Counted from the stretch's first letter, positions 36,855-46,124 are shown. The stretch is DNA of 64,000 nucleotides from Burkholderiales bacterium Ga0077547 (GCA_001464195.1 LNEY01000031.1:47082-111081), one strand, 5' to 3'. The notes: generated by a model from the sequence alone, not told the origin. Program-made: numbers and translations.

Positions 36855-37604
36855 GTGGCCCGCCGTTCAGAGATCGATGAGTACCTGTCGGCACTGCTGC
36901 AGACGGCAAGCTTCAAGGATTATGGGCCGAACGGTTTGCAGATCGAAGGTCGCGACGAAGTGCGCCGACTGGTCAGTGGCGTCACCGCCAGCCGGGCGCT
37001 GATCGACGCAGCGATCGACGCCCGTGCCGACGCCGTGCTGGTGCATCACGGCCTGTTCTGGCGGGGCTATGAAGGTCGCATCACCGGCTGGCTGAAGCAG
37101 CGCATCGCGCGGCTGCTCGCCCACGACATCAGCCTCTATGCCTACCACCTGCCGCTCGACGCGCATGCCGAGCTGGGCAACAACGCGCAGTTCGGCGCCC
37201 GTCTGGGCATCACAGCCGACGCGCGTTTCGGCGAGCAGTCGCTGGGCTTCATCGGCACGCTTTCGGTGCCGTCCACGGTGGACGATCTGGGCGCTCGGTG
37301 TGAGCGCCTGTCGGGCCGCTCGACCACATCGATCGAAGGCGATGGTCGCGCCGTGGCGCGAGTCGCCTGGTGCACGGGTGGCGCCCAGTCGTATTTCGAA
37401 TCTGCCATCGCTGCGGGCGCTGACGTCTTCATCACCGGCGAGATATCCGAGCCGCAGGCGCACCTGGCGCGCGAGACGGGTACGGCGTTCATTGCGGTGG
37501 GGCACCACGCGAGCGAGCGCTATGGCGTGCAGGCGCTTGGGGCTCACCTGGCGACCGTGTTCGACATCGAGCACCTCCACATCGAGATCGACAACCCGGC
37601 ATGA
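36855..37604 (+). CDS. Nif3/YbgI-like dinuclear metal-binding protein
   Basis: A 249-residue protein of the Nif3 family of toroidal hexamers with a two-metal site. Conserved parts are KDYGPNGLQIEG, ADAVLVHHGLFWRG with the His-His pair, YAYHLPLDAHAELGNN, and the late FIAVGHHASERYGVQAL with another His and Glu. The biochemical role is uncertain; GTP cyclohydrolase I-like activity has been proposed for relatives. The GTG start at 36855 has AGGAGGA (36844-36850) at ideal spacing. Confidence 0.9.
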   Translation: MARRSEIDEYLSALLQTASFKDYGPNGLQIEGRDEVRRLVSGVTASRALIDAAIDARADAVLVHHGLFWRGYEGRITGWLKQRIARLLAHDISLYAYHLPLDAHAELGNNAQFGARLGITADARFGEQSLGFIGTLSVPSTVDDLGARCERLSGRSTTSIEGDGRAVARVAWCTGGAQSYFESAIAAGADVFITGEISEPQAHLARETGTAFIAVGHHASERYGVQALGAHLATVFDIEHLHIEIDNPA

Positions 37605-37626
37605 GGGTGCAGCGAGCGCGTACCGG

Positions 37627-38037
37627 TCAGCTCGACAGGTCGCAACGGGAAAGCAGCCTGAGGAATTCACTGGTGCAGTGCTCCGGACCCGCCACTGCCG
37701 CGATCCGGATTGCATCGAACGCTTCGTGATCGGCGTATCCGCAGCACCATTGCGTCATCAGCCGCGGTGCCGCACCGAGCTTGTCGAGCAGCAGGTGAAC
37801 ATGGCAATGCCGTGCGTCCTGGGCGATGCGGCGCATCAAGGCTTGCGCGGTCTCCGGCTCGCCCTCCAGCAACTGGCAGAAGCGCTCGCCATCGAAGAGC
37901 AATGCACCGCTCAGCTGCAGCCGACGATTGCGTTCGCGTGACTGGCGCAGAATTTGACCCACGACGGTCGATGGCATGGCCGGCGCCAGATCACTGACAT
38001 ACAGCAAACGGCGCAACGGGGAGGTGCTGAGCGACAT
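37627..38037 (-). CDS. BLUF-domain blue-light sensor
   Basis: A 136-residue stand-alone BLUF protein that should bind FAD. The key residues keep the AppA spacing exactly: Tyr13 (RLLYVS), Asn37 (RERNRRLQLSG) and Gln55 (FCQLLEG), matching Tyr21, Asn45 and Gln63 of AppA. A Trp follows in LMTQWCCGY (residue 97), but the Met usually two residues later is Cys here. No output domain is attached. The ATG at 38037 was chosen; a TTG four codons earlier is possible. It is divergent from a Crp/Fnr-type regulator with about 110 bp between starts. Confidence 0.85.
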   Translation of the reverse strand: MSLSTSPLRRLLYVSDLAPAMPSTVVGQILRQSRERNRRLQLSGALLFDGERFCQLLEGEPETAQALMRRIAQDARHCHVHLLLDKLGAAPRLMTQWCCGYADHEAFDAIRIAAVAGPEHCTSEFLRLLSRCDLSS

Positions 38038-38145
38038 GGTCACACGCAAGGAAAAGGAGCGATGCAGTCACTGTAGTGACGCGGTGCAGCTGGCGTTGTG
38101 TCCAAAGACATACCGTTGTCAGTGTGCGTGTCTACGGGCTGGCCG

Positions 38146-38883
38146 ATGAACGACATCCCCTGCAGTCAGTGCCCCTTGCGCGCATTGCCCTTGTTCGTGC
38201 CGTATGCCCCTGGCGATCTGGAGCTGATCCAGTCGCTCAAGAAGCGCGTGGTGAGCGTCAAGGCGGGTGAATCGATCATCCAGGAAGGCCAGGCCGACGC
38301 GCCGCTGTTCACGCTCTTCGCTGGCTGGGCGTTTCGCTTCAAGACGCTGTCCGACGGACGTCGGCAGATACTTAATTTTCTGCTGCCTGGCGACTTCATC
38401 GGCGTGCAGCAGAAGATGACCGACGCGTCGCCGCACGGTGTCGAAGCGCTCAGTGATGTGAACCTGTGCACCTTCCAGCGCGACGCGCTGTGGGCGCTGC
38501 ATCGCGCGGCGCCGAGCATCGGGTTCGACATCACCTGGTTGGCCGCGCACGAGGAGTCGCTGGTCGACGACAACCTGCTGTCAGTCGGTCGGCGCAGTGC
38601 CGAGGAGCGCATCGCGACCTTGCTGATCCTGCTGTTCAAGCGCGCCGCCGCGCTGCTGCCGCAAGGCGGGGCCGAAGGCGTGCCGTTTCCGCTGACCCAG
38701 CAGCACATTGCCGATGGTCTGGGGCTGTCGCTGGTCCATACCAACAAGACGCTGCGCAAGCTCGAAAGGCGCGGCCTGCACCGCATCGAAGGGGGGCGTT
38801 TGTTCCTGCGTGATGCGCGTGCCCTGGTCAGGTTGGCCGATCTCTACGGCGATGGCAAGCCCAGCCCGAGGCCACTGATTTGA
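38146..38883 (+). CDS. Crp/Fnr-family transcription regulator
   Basis: A 245-residue regulator with an N-terminal CSQC (Cys6 and Cys9), a cNMP-binding-like beta-roll (AGESIIQEGQADAPLFTLFAG, FLLPGDFIGVQQ) and a C-terminal winged helix with recognition segment LGLSLVHTNKTLRKLERRG. Of the four FNR cluster cysteines, two N-terminal ones and one in VNLCTFQRD seem present. The third N-terminal position is Pro15, so a standard 4Fe-4S site is doubtful. The recognition helix also lacks the E--SR pattern of FNR, so it may read a different site. An upstream GTG at 38098 is an alternative start. It overlaps pdxA as TTGA. Confidence 0.85.
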   Translation: MNDIPCSQCPLRALPLFVPYAPGDLELIQSLKKRVVSVKAGESIIQEGQADAPLFTLFAGWAFRFKTLSDGRRQILNFLLPGDFIGVQQKMTDASPHGVEALSDVNLCTFQRDALWALHRAAPSIGFDITWLAAHEESLVDDNLLSVGRRSAEERIATLLILLFKRAAALLPQGGAEGVPFPLTQQHIADGLGLSLVHTNKTLRKLERRGLHRIEGGRLFLRDARALVRLADLYGDGKPSPRPLI

Positions 38884-39914
38884 GCGATTCGAAGCACGGA
38901 AGGGCGCCCATCGCGATCACGATGGGCGATGCCTGCGGCATCGGGCCGGAGATCATCGCCAAGCTCTTTCGCACCTCGCAGGCCGGCGCCTGCTTCGTGC
39001 TGGGCGATGTGGCGGTCATGCGCCGAGCGGTGCAGCTCACGGGGGGCGGGTTGGTGGTGGCAGAGATCGATGCGGCACCCGCGGTGGCCGAGGTTCCGGT
39101 GCATGCCTTGCCTGTGCTTCAGGCGCAGGCGTTGCCGATCGATTTGATCGATGCGCCTTGGGGCGCCATCGACGCCCGGGCGGGCGCGGCCGCGGCGCGC
39201 TGCATCGAGCAGGCGGCGATGCTGGCGCGGCGTGGAGAGGTGTCGGCCATCGTCACCGCGCCTGTGCACAAGGAGGCCTTGGCTGCAGCCGGCATCGCGT
39301 TTCCTGGACACACCGAACTGCTGCAGTCCCTGGCGAGCGAGCCGGGCCAAGCCCCTCCCCCGGTGCGGATGATGCTGGCCAACGATGAGCTGCGCACCGT
39401 GCTGGTGACGATCCACCAGTCACTGCGTTCGGCCATCGATGCGGTGACCTTCGACGCGGTGTTGGAGACGCTGCGCATCGCCCATCGCGCCGCCTGTGCC
39501 TGGGGACAGACGGCGCCGCGCATCGCGGTGGCGGGATTGAACCCGCATGCCGGCGAGGGCGGCCTCTTCGGGGATGAAGAGATCAGGATCATCGCGCCAG
39601 CCGTTGCCGCCGCCCGCGCGGAGGGCATTGATGCACGCGGCCCGTTTGCGCCCGACACGGTCTTCATGCGGGCGCGGCATGCGCCCGGCCATCCCGGCGA
39701 GTTCGACATCGTGATCGCGATGACGCACGATCATGGGCTGATTCCGGTCAAGTACCTGGGGGTCGAGCACGGCGTCAATGTGACGCTGGGGTTGCCCTTC
39801 GTCCGCACCAGCCCGGACCACGGTACGGCGTTCGATATTGCGGGCAGCGGTGTGGCGGATGCTTCGTCGCTGGCTGCTGCACTCGCGATGGCCAGGCGCC
39901 TTGCCTCGAACTGA
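38880..39914 (+). CDS. pdxA: 4-hydroxythreonine-4-phosphate dehydrogenase
   Basis: A 344-residue NAD-dependent enzyme of pyridoxal phosphate synthesis. Motifs are ITMGDACGIGPEIIAKL, VTAPVHKEAL, FPGHTELL (metal His), AGLNPHAGEGGLFGDEE (metal His), and YLGVEHGVNVTLGLPFVRTSPDHGTAFDIAG. No in-frame ATG lies before the first conserved motif, so TTG at 38880, overlapping the Crp/Fnr stop, is the likely start. PdxA normally sits beside ksgA or surA; here it follows a regulator. Confidence 0.93.
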   Translation: MSDSKHGRAPIAITMGDACGIGPEIIAKLFRTSQAGACFVLGDVAVMRRAVQLTGGGLVVAEIDAAPAVAEVPVHALPVLQAQALPIDLIDAPWGAIDARAGAAAARCIEQAAMLARRGEVSAIVTAPVHKEALAAAGIAFPGHTELLQSLASEPGQAPPPVRMMLANDELRTVLVTIHQSLRSAIDAVTFDAVLETLRIAHRAACAWGQTAPRIAVAGLNPHAGEGGLFGDEEIRIIAPAVAAARAEGIDARGPFAPDTVFMRARHAPGHPGEFDIVIAMTHDHGLIPVKYLGVEHGVNVTLGLPFVRTSPDHGTAFDIAGSGVADASSLAAALAMARRLASN

Positions 39915-39935
39915 CGCGCCGCGAGGCGCGCGCGA

Positions 39936-42521
39936 TCACGACCGGGTGTTGACTGCCAGCGTCGCCAGCTGCTGGCGGGCCCGGGAGGTCGCGCGCTCCA
40001 TCAGGTAGTTGTTTTCCACCGCACGCAGGCGTTCGGCCTCGCACATGCGGGCCAGCATCCGCGCAGTCAATGAGATCGTTTCCTGCAGGTTGCGGCCGTG
40101 CGTGAAGACGAAGAAGCTGCGGCCCGGGCTCATATAGGTCAGCCGGACCTTCTGCCATTGGTCTTTCAGCAGCATCTGATACGCGAAGCCAATGCGCAGG
40201 TGGTCCATCAGCCGCGCCCCATGCGAGACCTCGGCCGGGTCGGCGGCGATCAGATCGAGGTTGATGTCGATGCCCAGATTCAGGGGCTCGGCCGGCGCCG
40301 AAGGGGCATCGGCACTGAGATCGACATCGACCGGCTTGTCCCAGTCCACGGCCTGTTCGTCGATCAGACCGATGCGCTTGGCTTCCTCGGCGGTGAAGCG
40401 CTGCTCCACGTCGGCCGGCATCGCGGCGTTGGCCGCTGTCGCCGGACTGTGCGTCGTGTCGCCCTGGCCAGGCACACCGCTGTTGAACACCGACTCCATC
40501 TGCTTGGACAACAAGTTGTAGTCCAGCTCGGTCATGGCGGGCACTTTCAGCGATTCGGCATGGGCCGGCATCAACTGGGCCATGAACTCCTTGGTGGCAG
40601 CTTCGGGCCAACCGATCAGCTTCAGGCCGCCATTCAGATCGCGCATCAAGGTGGGCAGCTGCATCAGGAAGCGTTTGCGCATCGCGGGCGAGCCCTTGGG
40701 CTGCACGCTCATCACCAGGTCGCGGCCCACCTGCCGGTAGCGCTTGGTCGCTTCGCCTTCGACGCCGTCCGCACGACTGGACTGCACCAACGCCTGGCTC
40801 CAGACCTGACACAGGAAGGTGCGAAGGAACTCTGGCATCGCCACCGAGGACAAGGCGCTTTGCAGCTGGATCAGATACCGCTGCTGGGTGCGCAGATCGG
40901 ATTCCTTGGTCTCCAGAACGGCGACAGCGCCTTGGTCCTGAACAACGGCCTCGGCCTGCTGAGCAATGAACGACTCCAGTTCCGAGAGCTTCGCTGCATA
41001 CAGGTCGACCTGATCGAAGTCGCCGTCGACGATCTCCTGCACCAGGTCGCGCACGCGCGCCACGAATTCCTTGCCGGGCCCGTCCTCGAAGTCGTCGAAA
41101 GCGCAGGCCAGCGAGGCGATGCGATTGACGAAACGACGCACCGGATGCTTGCGCGAGGAGAAAAATGTCGGGTCGACCAGCGCCACCCGCAGCACCGGCA
41201 ACTGCAGCCGTGCGATCTGACGGGCCATCTGCGGCGGCACCCGGGTGTCCGACAGGATCTGGTCGAACAGGCTGCCCACGACATCGATCACCATGTGATC
41301 GAGCTTGCCGTTGGAGGCCTGCATCAACTCGTCGCGATGAGCGCGGATCAGGTTGACGGCCATCAGGCCCGCCGACGCGTCCTCGGCATAGGCGCTGGCC
41401 GTGCCGGGATCCACGTAGGGGTTGCCAGCGAGCGAGCGCAAGTCTCCGAGGCCTGAGCGCGGCCCTGACGCTGAACCGTACGTGCCAAATGCGGTGGGCC
41501 GCTGTCCACCGCCCCCGGCAAAGCCGGCGCTACCAGCCCCTCCACCGCCTCCGACGGCGCTGGCCGATTCGCCAGTCAGGCTGGTCAGCCGGCGCAGCAA
41601 GGTCATCAGGTGGGCTTCCTGGGCCGGAGAGCCGAGCCCGCCCCCGGAGTCGCGAGCGCTGCTGCCGTAGCCCGTCGTTCCGCCGCCGCCGCTGCCACCG
41701 CGCCCGACTTGCCATCCGCTCGCGCCGGTGTGTCGAGCCCCCGAAGTCGAACGACGGCCCGTCAGGCCCGAGTGCGTCGAATCGTGGAAATCGTGGCCGG
41801 AGTGGCGTGACGATGGACCTTCGTCGCGCAGCGACTGATAGCCTGAATTCAGCCCCGGCAGCTGGTTGCCGGGCCCGTCGACGGTGCGCACCTGGAGACT
41901 CACCGGGGTGACGCCGCGCGACTGCAGCTCGACCACGATGGCGGCATAGCAGGCTGGCATGGCATGGGCCATGACCGCAGCGAATTCACGGGTCAGCACG
42001 GCCCGTTCATTTGGGTCGATGCTCACCGTGCCGATCGCCATGTGCAACGCGTGACCGATCACGCCTGGGCGCAGCGGGTTGCGTTCATCGTCGGCGGTGC
42101 CAAAGCCGGTGATGCGGCCCATGTAGCCCGACAGCTCGCGCAATTCCACCTCGCAGGCCTGTGCAATCTGCTGCCCCAGCCGGTCGGACAGCATGCGGTC
42201 ATCGACCTCCTTGTCGTCGACCAGGGTCAACGACTGCCAATCGGCCGGCGCAGGTTTGCGTTTGGATTCCGATGCGGGCGCCAGCGTCTCCAGCATGCGC
42301 GTGTCCAGGCGGGTCTGAAACTGCAGGCGAAACGACCCGAGCTGCCGGTGCAGCGCGAGCTGCGCCGCGAACATCGTGTTGCGATCAGCCGCCTTCGAAA
42401 CCGACTGCGACTGCGCAGCCAGCGTCTGGCAGACGCGCTCGGCCACTGTCAAGGCCGTGGCCTTGACGAGGTCTGCCGCAACGATGAGGTCGGGCGGCAG
42501 TCGAGGGTCGGAGGGGCTCAT
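39936..42521 (-). CDS. DUF1631-family protein
   Basis: An 861-residue cytoplasmic protein of the DUF1631 family, some members of which are labelled thymidine phosphorylase in databases without clear support. A Gly/Ser-rich disordered region lies near residues 235-390. The conserved part includes VIDVVGSLFDQILSDTRVPPQMARQIARLQLPVLRVALVD and a C-terminal region with RLMDHLRIGFAYQMLLKDQWQKVRLTYMSPGRSFFVFTHG, which resembles c-di-GMP-related or PilZ-like folds. It follows mscL by 12 bp and is probably cotranscribed. The function is unknown. Confidence 0.8.
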   Translation of the reverse strand: MSPSDPRLPPDLIVAADLVKATALTVAERVCQTLAAQSQSVSKAADRNTMFAAQLALHRQLGSFRLQFQTRLDTRMLETLAPASESKRKPAPADWQSLTLVDDKEVDDRMLSDRLGQQIAQACEVELRELSGYMGRITGFGTADDERNPLRPGVIGHALHMAIGTVSIDPNERAVLTREFAAVMAHAMPACYAAIVVELQSRGVTPVSLQVRTVDGPGNQLPGLNSGYQSLRDEGPSSRHSGHDFHDSTHSGLTGRRSTSGARHTGASGWQVGRGGSGGGGTTGYGSSARDSGGGLGSPAQEAHLMTLLRRLTSLTGESASAVGGGGGAGSAGFAGGGGQRPTAFGTYGSASGPRSGLGDLRSLAGNPYVDPGTASAYAEDASAGLMAVNLIRAHRDELMQASNGKLDHMVIDVVGSLFDQILSDTRVPPQMARQIARLQLPVLRVALVDPTFFSSRKHPVRRFVNRIASLACAFDDFEDGPGKEFVARVRDLVQEIVDGDFDQVDLYAAKLSELESFIAQQAEAVVQDQGAVAVLETKESDLRTQQRYLIQLQSALSSVAMPEFLRTFLCQVWSQALVQSSRADGVEGEATKRYRQVGRDLVMSVQPKGSPAMRKRFLMQLPTLMRDLNGGLKLIGWPEAATKEFMAQLMPAHAESLKVPAMTELDYNLLSKQMESVFNSGVPGQGDTTHSPATAANAAMPADVEQRFTAEEAKRIGLIDEQAVDWDKPVDVDLSADAPSAPAEPLNLGIDINLDLIAADPAEVSHGARLMDHLRIGFAYQMLLKDQWQKVRLTYMSPGRSFFVFTHGRNLQETISLTARMLARMCEAERLRAVENNYLMERATSRARQQLATLAVNTRS

Positions 42522-42533
42522 CGCGGACGCGTG

Positions 42534-42959
42534 CTACTTTCTCAGCGCATCGCGGATTTCACGCAGCAGCAACACGTCTTCGGCGGGCGGCGGTGGTGCG
42601 GCCGGCTCGGCGGCCGGAGCCGCCTCTTGTTGCTTCATCCGGTTGACTGTCTTGACCATCATGAAAATGATGAAGGCGAGGATCACGAAATTGATGGACA
42701 CGGTCAGAAAGCTGCCGTAGGCCAGCACCGCGCCTTCCTTCTTGGCTTCGACCAGCGTGGTGGCGGTCTGGCCCGAGAGCGCGATGAAGTAGTTTGCAAA
42801 GTCGAGGCCGCCGAAGATTTTGCTGACCACCGGCATGATCACGTCGCCGACCAGCGAGTCGACAATCTTGCCGAAGGCGCCGCCGATGATCACGCCGACC
42901 GCCAGATCGACAACACTGCCTTTCATCGCGAATTCTTTGAACTCGGTCGTGAATCCCAT
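42534..42959 (-). CDS. mscL: Large-conductance mechanosensitive channel
   Basis: A 141-residue protein with the N-terminal amphipathic helix and first pore helix ([31 protein letters not shown]), the second helix ([20 protein letters not shown]), and a cytoplasmic helix bundle. It opens under membrane tension to release osmolytes. The ATG at 42959 with the classical [10 protein letters not shown] start was preferred over an upstream in-frame codon. A Pro/Ala-rich linker before the C-terminal helix is extended. It is divergent from petA. Confidence 0.96.
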   Translation of the reverse strand: MGFTTEFKEFAMKGSVVDLAVGVIIGGAFGKIVDSLVGDVIMPVVSKIFGGLDFANYFIALSGQTATTLVEAKKEGAVLAYGSFLTVSINFVILAFIIFMMVKTVNRMKQQEAAPAAEPAAPPPPAEDVLLLREIRDALRK

Positions 42960-43184
42960 TGCGCTCGCTCCTTGTTGATATGAGGGGGTGCACTGCGCCG
43001 GTTCGCCCTGACGCACTCAGACGCAAGTATTGCCGATCGACCCCCATGCGCGGAATCGACTTCGCGTGCGCCCGATTGGGCAGCGTTCGAGAGCCCCTTG
43101 CGAGGGCCCAGAACCATTCGGTGCGTACTGTGCTCCGCTAGAATCCGGAGTTGTCTTGGAATTCGTTGTCACACGCGAGGTTTT

Positions 43185-43784
43185 ATGAGTGAGCAGCAAG
43201 TTGACGGTGCGAAGCGCACCTGGTTGATCGCATCGGGCTGCATGGGTGCGGCTGGCGGCGTGGCGGTGGCTGTCCCCTTCGTCAGCACGTTTCAGCCCTC
43301 AGAGCGTGCGCGTGCGGCCGGCGCCTCTGTGGAAGTCGACATCAGCGAGTTGAAGCCCGGTGAGAAGCTCACCGTGGAATGGCGAGGCAAGCCGGTTTGG
43401 ATCATTCGGCGCACGCCTGAGCAAGTCGCCGAACTGCCGAAGAACGACGCGTTGCTGGCCGATCCCAATTCGCTGCGCAAGCCCGACGAGTTCACGCCTG
43501 AGTACGCGCGCAACGAGCACCGTTCCATCAAGCCGGAAATCATGGTGGCGGTCGGCATTTGCACGCACCTGGGCTGCTCGCCCTCCGACAAATTCGTTCC
43601 CGGGCCGCAACCCTCGCTGCCCGACACCTGGCCGGGTGGCTTCCTTTGCGCATGCCATGGCTCGACCTTCGATCTGGCCGGGCGGGTCTACAAAAACAAG
43701 CCCGCGCCGGACAACCTGGAAGTGCCTCCGCACATGTATCTGGCGGACAACCGCCTGCTGATTGGTGAAGACAAGAAGGCCTGA
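43185..43784 (+). CDS. petA: Ubiquinol-cytochrome c reductase iron-sulfur (Rieske) subunit
   Basis: A 199-residue Rieske protein of the bc1 complex. The 2Fe-2S ligands are in CTHLGCSP and CACHGSTFD. The N-terminal anchor has GAKRTWLIASGCMGAAGG, a Tat-like signal with Lys-Arg rather than Arg-Arg, and tatABC lies 8 kb upstream. A TAGAAT (43139-43144) about 40 bp before the ATG may be the -10 of the petABC operon; no clear -35 is seen. petB follows after 35 bp with its own AGGAG. Confidence 0.95.
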   Translation: MSEQQVDGAKRTWLIASGCMGAAGGVAVAVPFVSTFQPSERARAAGASVEVDISELKPGEKLTVEWRGKPVWIIRRTPEQVAELPKNDALLADPNSLRKPDEFTPEYARNEHRSIKPEIMVAVGICTHLGCSPSDKFVPGPQPSLPDTWPGGFLCACHGSTFDLAGRVYKNKPAPDNLEVPPHMYLADNRLLIGEDKKA

Positions 43785-43819
43785 TGGCCAAGCAGTAACG
43801 GACCTCAGGAGAACACACG

Positions 43820-45220
43820 ATGGCCACCATGAAGGAAGCACCCGCCAACGCCAGTGCAGCTGAAAAGCTGATGACGTGGGTCGACAACCGGTTCCCCGCG
43901 ACCAAGCTCTACAACGAGCACCTGGCCGAGTACTACGCCCCCAAGAACTTCAATTTCTGGTATTTCTTCGGGTCGCTGGCCCTGCTGGTGCTGGTCATCC
44001 AGATCGTCACCGGCATTTTCCTGGTGATGCACTACAAGCCTGATGCCAGCTTGGCCTTCGCATCGGTCGAGTACATCATGCGTGACGTGCCCTGGGGTTG
44101 GCTGGTGCGCTACATGCACTCCACCGGCGCCAGCGCATTTTTCGTGGTGGTGTATCTGCACATGTTCCGCGGGATGATCTACGGCAGCTACCGCAAGCCG
44201 CGCGAGCTGGTCTGGATTTTCGGCTGCGCCATCTTCCTGTGCTTGATGGCCGAGGCCTTCATGGGCTATTTGCTGCCCTGGGGGCAAATGAGCTACTGGG
44301 GCGCACAGGTCATCGTGAACCTGTTCTCTGCCATCCCGTTCATCGGCCCGGACCTGTCGCTGTTGATCCGCGGTGATTACGTGGTGAGCGATGCCACGTT
44401 GAATCGGTTCTTCAGCTTCCACGTCATCGCGGTGCCGCTGGTGCTGCTGGGTTTGGTGGTGGCGCACATCATTGCGCTGCACGAAGTGGGTTCCAACAAC
44501 CCGGATGGCGTCGAGATCAAGGCCAAGAAGGATGCCACCGGGAAGCCGCTGGATGGCATTCCATTCCACCCTTATTACACGGTGCACGATGTGCTCGGCG
44601 TCAGCGTGTTCCTGCTGATCTTCTCGGCCATCATTTTCTTCGCCCCGGAGTTGGGTGGCTATTTCCTCGAATACAACAATTTCATCCCGGCCGATCCCCT
44701 GAAGACGCCGCTGCACATTGCGCCGGTCTGGTACTTCACACCGTATTACTCGGTGCTGCGTGCGATCACCGCCGAGATGATGTACGTGCTGATGGCCTTT
44801 GCGGCATTGGGTGCCCTGCTGGCTGTATTCAAGGCGCAGGTGGGTGGCCTGTTCAAACTGGTGATCGTGGGCGGTACCTTCGCATTGATCGCCATGATGT
44901 ACTCGATCGACGCCAAGTTCTGGGGCGTGGTCGGCATGGGCGGTGCGGTGGTCATCCTGTTCTTCCTGCCTTGGCTGGACCACAGCCCGGCGAAGTCTCT
45001 GCGCTATCGGCCGGATTGGCACAAGTATGTTTATGCGCTGTTCGTCGTCAACTTCCTGTTGCTTGGCTACTTGGGCGTTCAGCCGGTGTCGCCCCTGGGC
45101 GAACGCTTGTCGCAAATCGGCACGGTGATCTATTTCGGCTTCTTTTTGCTGATGCCCTGGTGGAGTCGGTTGGGCGAGTTCAAGCCTGTTCCCGAGCGCG
45201 TGACATTCGCTGCACACTGA
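43820..45220 (+). CDS. petB: Ubiquinol-cytochrome c reductase cytochrome b
   Basis: A 466-residue integral membrane subunit that binds two b-type haems and forms the Qo and Qi sites. Haem regions lie around VRYMHSTGASAFFVVVYLHMFRG and FFSFHVIAVPLVLLGLVVAHI. The Qo-site PEWY motif of many b subunits is replaced here by the segment APVWYFTPYYS. About eight hydrophobic helices are visible. It is the middle gene of petABC. Confidence 0.96.
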   Translation: MATMKEAPANASAAEKLMTWVDNRFPATKLYNEHLAEYYAPKNFNFWYFFGSLALLVLVIQIVTGIFLVMHYKPDASLAFASVEYIMRDVPWGWLVRYMHSTGASAFFVVVYLHMFRGMIYGSYRKPRELVWIFGCAIFLCLMAEAFMGYLLPWGQMSYWGAQVIVNLFSAIPFIGPDLSLLIRGDYVVSDATLNRFFSFHVIAVPLVLLGLVVAHIIALHEVGSNNPDGVEIKAKKDATGKPLDGIPFHPYYTVHDVLGVSVFLLIFSAIIFFAPELGGYFLEYNNFIPADPLKTPLHIAPVWYFTPYYSVLRAITAEMMYVLMAFAALGALLAVFKAQVGGLFKLVIVGGTFALIAMMYSIDAKFWGVVGMGGAVVILFFLPWLDHSPAKSLRYRPDWHKYVYALFVVNFLLLGYLGVQPVSPLGERLSQIGTVIYFGFFLLMPWWSRLGEFKPVPERVTFAAH

Positions 45221-45243
45221 TTGACCGAGGCAGGTTACTCACA

Positions 45244-46014
45244 ATGAAAAAATTCATCCTTTCGCTGCTGATTTCATTGGGCGCCATGTCGGCGGCGCAC
45301 GCTGCCGGCGGCGGCATCGCATGGGACAAGTTCCCGCTGGAAAAGTCGACCGATGTGGCCGCGCTGCAAAGCGGTGCCAAGACCTTCGCCAACTACTGCC
45401 TGAACTGCCACAACGCGTCGTTCATGCGCTACAACCGGTTGCGCGACATCGGGCTGACCGAAGCGCAGATCAAGGCCAACCTGATGTTTGCCACGGAGAA
45501 GGTGGGTGATGTCATGACGGTGTCGATGAGCGCCAAGAATGCCAAGGAATGGCTGGGCGTTGTCCCGCCCGACTTGACGTTGATCGCGCGTTCGCGTTCG
45601 GCCGCCGGGCAGGGCAGCGGCGCAGATTATCTCTACACCTTCTTGCGCACCTACTACCGTGACGACACGAAGGCCACGGGCTGGAACAACCTCGCCTATC
45701 CGAATGCGGCCATGCCTCACATCCTGTGGGAGTGGCAGGGTCAGCGAGCAGCCAAGTTTGTCGACGAGGCCGACCCGCACGATGCCAGCAAGACGGTTCA
45801 TCGCTTCGTGGGCTTCGAGCAACTGACCCCAGGGTCCATGTCGCAACTGGACTACGACAACGCGGTGGCGGATCTGGTGGCCTACCTGCACTGGATGGCT
45901 GAGCCCGCACAAAGCACCCGCACCCGACTGGGCGTCTGGGTGTTGCTGTTCCTGTCGGTATTTGTTGTCATTGCGTGGCGCCTGAACGCTGCGTTCTGGA
46001 AAGACATCAAGTGA
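45244..46014 (+). CDS. petC: Ubiquinol-cytochrome c reductase cytochrome c1
   Basis: A 256-residue protein with a cleavable Sec signal peptide (ending AHA-AGG, about residue 20), a c-type haem site (CLNCH), a PNAAMPHILWEWQG region with the distal Met, and a C-terminal membrane anchor (LGVWVLLFLSVFVVIAW). It passes electrons from the Rieske protein to soluble cytochrome c. It starts 23 bp after petB. Confidence 0.96.
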   Translation: MKKFILSLLISLGAMSAAHAAGGGIAWDKFPLEKSTDVAALQSGAKTFANYCLNCHNASFMRYNRLRDIGLTEAQIKANLMFATEKVGDVMTVSMSAKNAKEWLGVVPPDLTLIARSRSAAGQGSGADYLYTFLRTYYRDDTKATGWNNLAYPNAAMPHILWEWQGQRAAKFVDEADPHDASKTVHRFVGFEQLTPGSMSQLDYDNAVADLVAYLHWMAEPAQSTRTRLGVWVLLFLSVFVVIAWRLNAAFWKDIK

Positions 46015-46039
46015 CGTCATGCCTGTCCGGTGTCCCTTT

Positions 46040-46101
46040 GGGCGCCGGGCTGTCGCGCAGTGGGTCAGCCGGACAAGGCGCCCCCTGCGTTTTTCTTTTT
46101 T
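46040..46101 (+). terminator. probable terminator after petABC
   Basis: A stem GGGCGCC (46040-46046) with GGCGCCC (46077-46083) closes a loop, and an interrupted T run follows at 46090-46101. A second nested pairing GTCCGG/CCGGAC is possible. It lies before sspA and would separate the two units. Confidence 0.45.
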
Positions 46102-46124
46102 GATCCCTTGAGGAGCTCGCCCAG

